NCBI GenBank assembly: GCA_003451915.1
Contig: DMJC01000184.1
Coordinates: 1-5,240, forward strand
Length of the DNA: 5,240 nucleotides
Origin: Clostridiales bacterium
GTDB lineage: Bacteria; Bacillota; Clostridia; Saccharofermentanales; UBA5734
Direction of reading: 5' to 3'
Part shown: one piece after another, positions 5,045 through 5,240 of the stretch
Layout: each line of letters begins with the position of its first letter
Numbering within the stretch: position 1 is the stretch's first letter
Made by a program: the position numbers and the translations under genes
The notes under the pieces: generated by a model
The model's database searches: none
Seen by the model: only the letters and a program-made list of their open reading frames with translations
What the model was told of the DNA's origin: nothing

Positions 5045-5240
5045 GGGGTCACCCGCTTCGAACAAACGTCAATCCAAATCCCTTGGGTCACATCAGCCAA
5101 CTGATCAACGCTGATTCGTACTGCCGTGTTAGATCCGCCGCCAGCCGGAAAAACCACATCAAATGCCTGCAGACTGTTGTCGAGATAAACTTGCAGCGGT
5201 TTAGATAAACCAAACGGACATACACCGCCAGCGGCATGTC
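5041..5240 (-). CDS. YbaK/EbsC-family aminoacyl-tRNA deacylase, 3' part only
   Basis: The last 65 codons are present, and the 5' part lies beyond the right edge of the window. The visible peptide opens with HAAGGVCPFGL and continues through KPLQVYLD, the FDVVFPAGGG segment, NTAVRIS and WIDVC. This is the characteristic C-terminal half of YbaK/ProX/EbsC proteins. The family hydrolyses mischarged tRNAs, for example Cys- or Ala-tRNA(Pro), in the cytoplasm; which tRNA this member edits cannot be told from the fragment, and the N-terminal catalytic Lys region is not in view. The gene ends at TGA (5041-5043), which overlaps the methyltransferase ATG. It is upstream in the same operon, and the operon promoter must lie outside the window. 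Confidence 0.85.
   Translation of the reverse strand, partial: HAAGGVCPFGLSKPLQVYLDNSLQAFDVVFPAGGGSNTAVRISVDQLADVTQGIWIDVCSKRVTP

Noticed and set aside
5045..5065. TTG start for the methyltransferase at 5065
   Set aside because: The ATG at 5044 makes the ATGA overlap with the upstream stop, mirrors the junction at 4412-4415, and the extra residues are not part of the family's conserved lead-in.

Overview
The window looks like ordinary chromosome from a mid-GC anaerobic-type Bacillota (Clostridia-like) bacterium. That placement is an inference. It rests on the compact ACT-domain SerA directly following SerC with overlapping frames, on strong AGGAG/GAGG ribosome binding sites, and on protein wording that resembles clostridial homologues. 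No rRNA, tRNA, CRISPR array, prophage or intact transposase gene is visible.

Layout, left to right. Positions 1-59 hold a 25-bp tandem repeat that folds as two hairpins, just past the end of serA. Positions 69-2313 (minus strand) are a two-gene serine-biosynthesis operon, serC then serA, overlapping by 8 bp. Positions 2314-2688 are the divergent intergenic region. It contains a candidate serC promoter, a 240-bp repeat cassette (2401-2640) with near-identical palindromes and short terminal inverted repeats, and a strong extended -10 promoter for the plus-strand genes. Positions 2689-4158 (plus strand) are a thuA-family gene followed by a HAD-superfamily phosphatase/phosphosugar-mutase-like gene whose Shine-Dalgarno overlaps the thuA stop. 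Positions 4147-5240 (minus strand) are a convergent operon. It contains the 3' end of a YbaK/EbsC-type aminoacyl-tRNA editing protein, a class I methyltransferase with an MTS domain, and a decayed short-chain dehydrogenase. Each gene is joined to the next by an ATGA stop/start overlap.

How the genes fit together. SerA and SerC catalyse the first two steps from 3-phosphoglycerate to phosphoserine; no serB-type phosphatase is present here. The ThuA/HAD pair suggests disaccharide or phosphosugar handling, but no transporter, thuB or phosphorylase is present to confirm it. The minus-strand operon at the right has translation-quality and methyltransferase functions and ends in a pseudogene.

No new multigene system is evident. 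The signals that the gene annotation does not explain are the 240-bp REPIN-like cassette whose decayed outer edge sits directly against the thuA -10 box, the hairpin repeat past serA whose pairing is better in the serA-sense RNA, and the dehydrogenase remnant that appears to keep three separate pieces of the ancestral protein. All family assignments are from reading motifs; no search was run.
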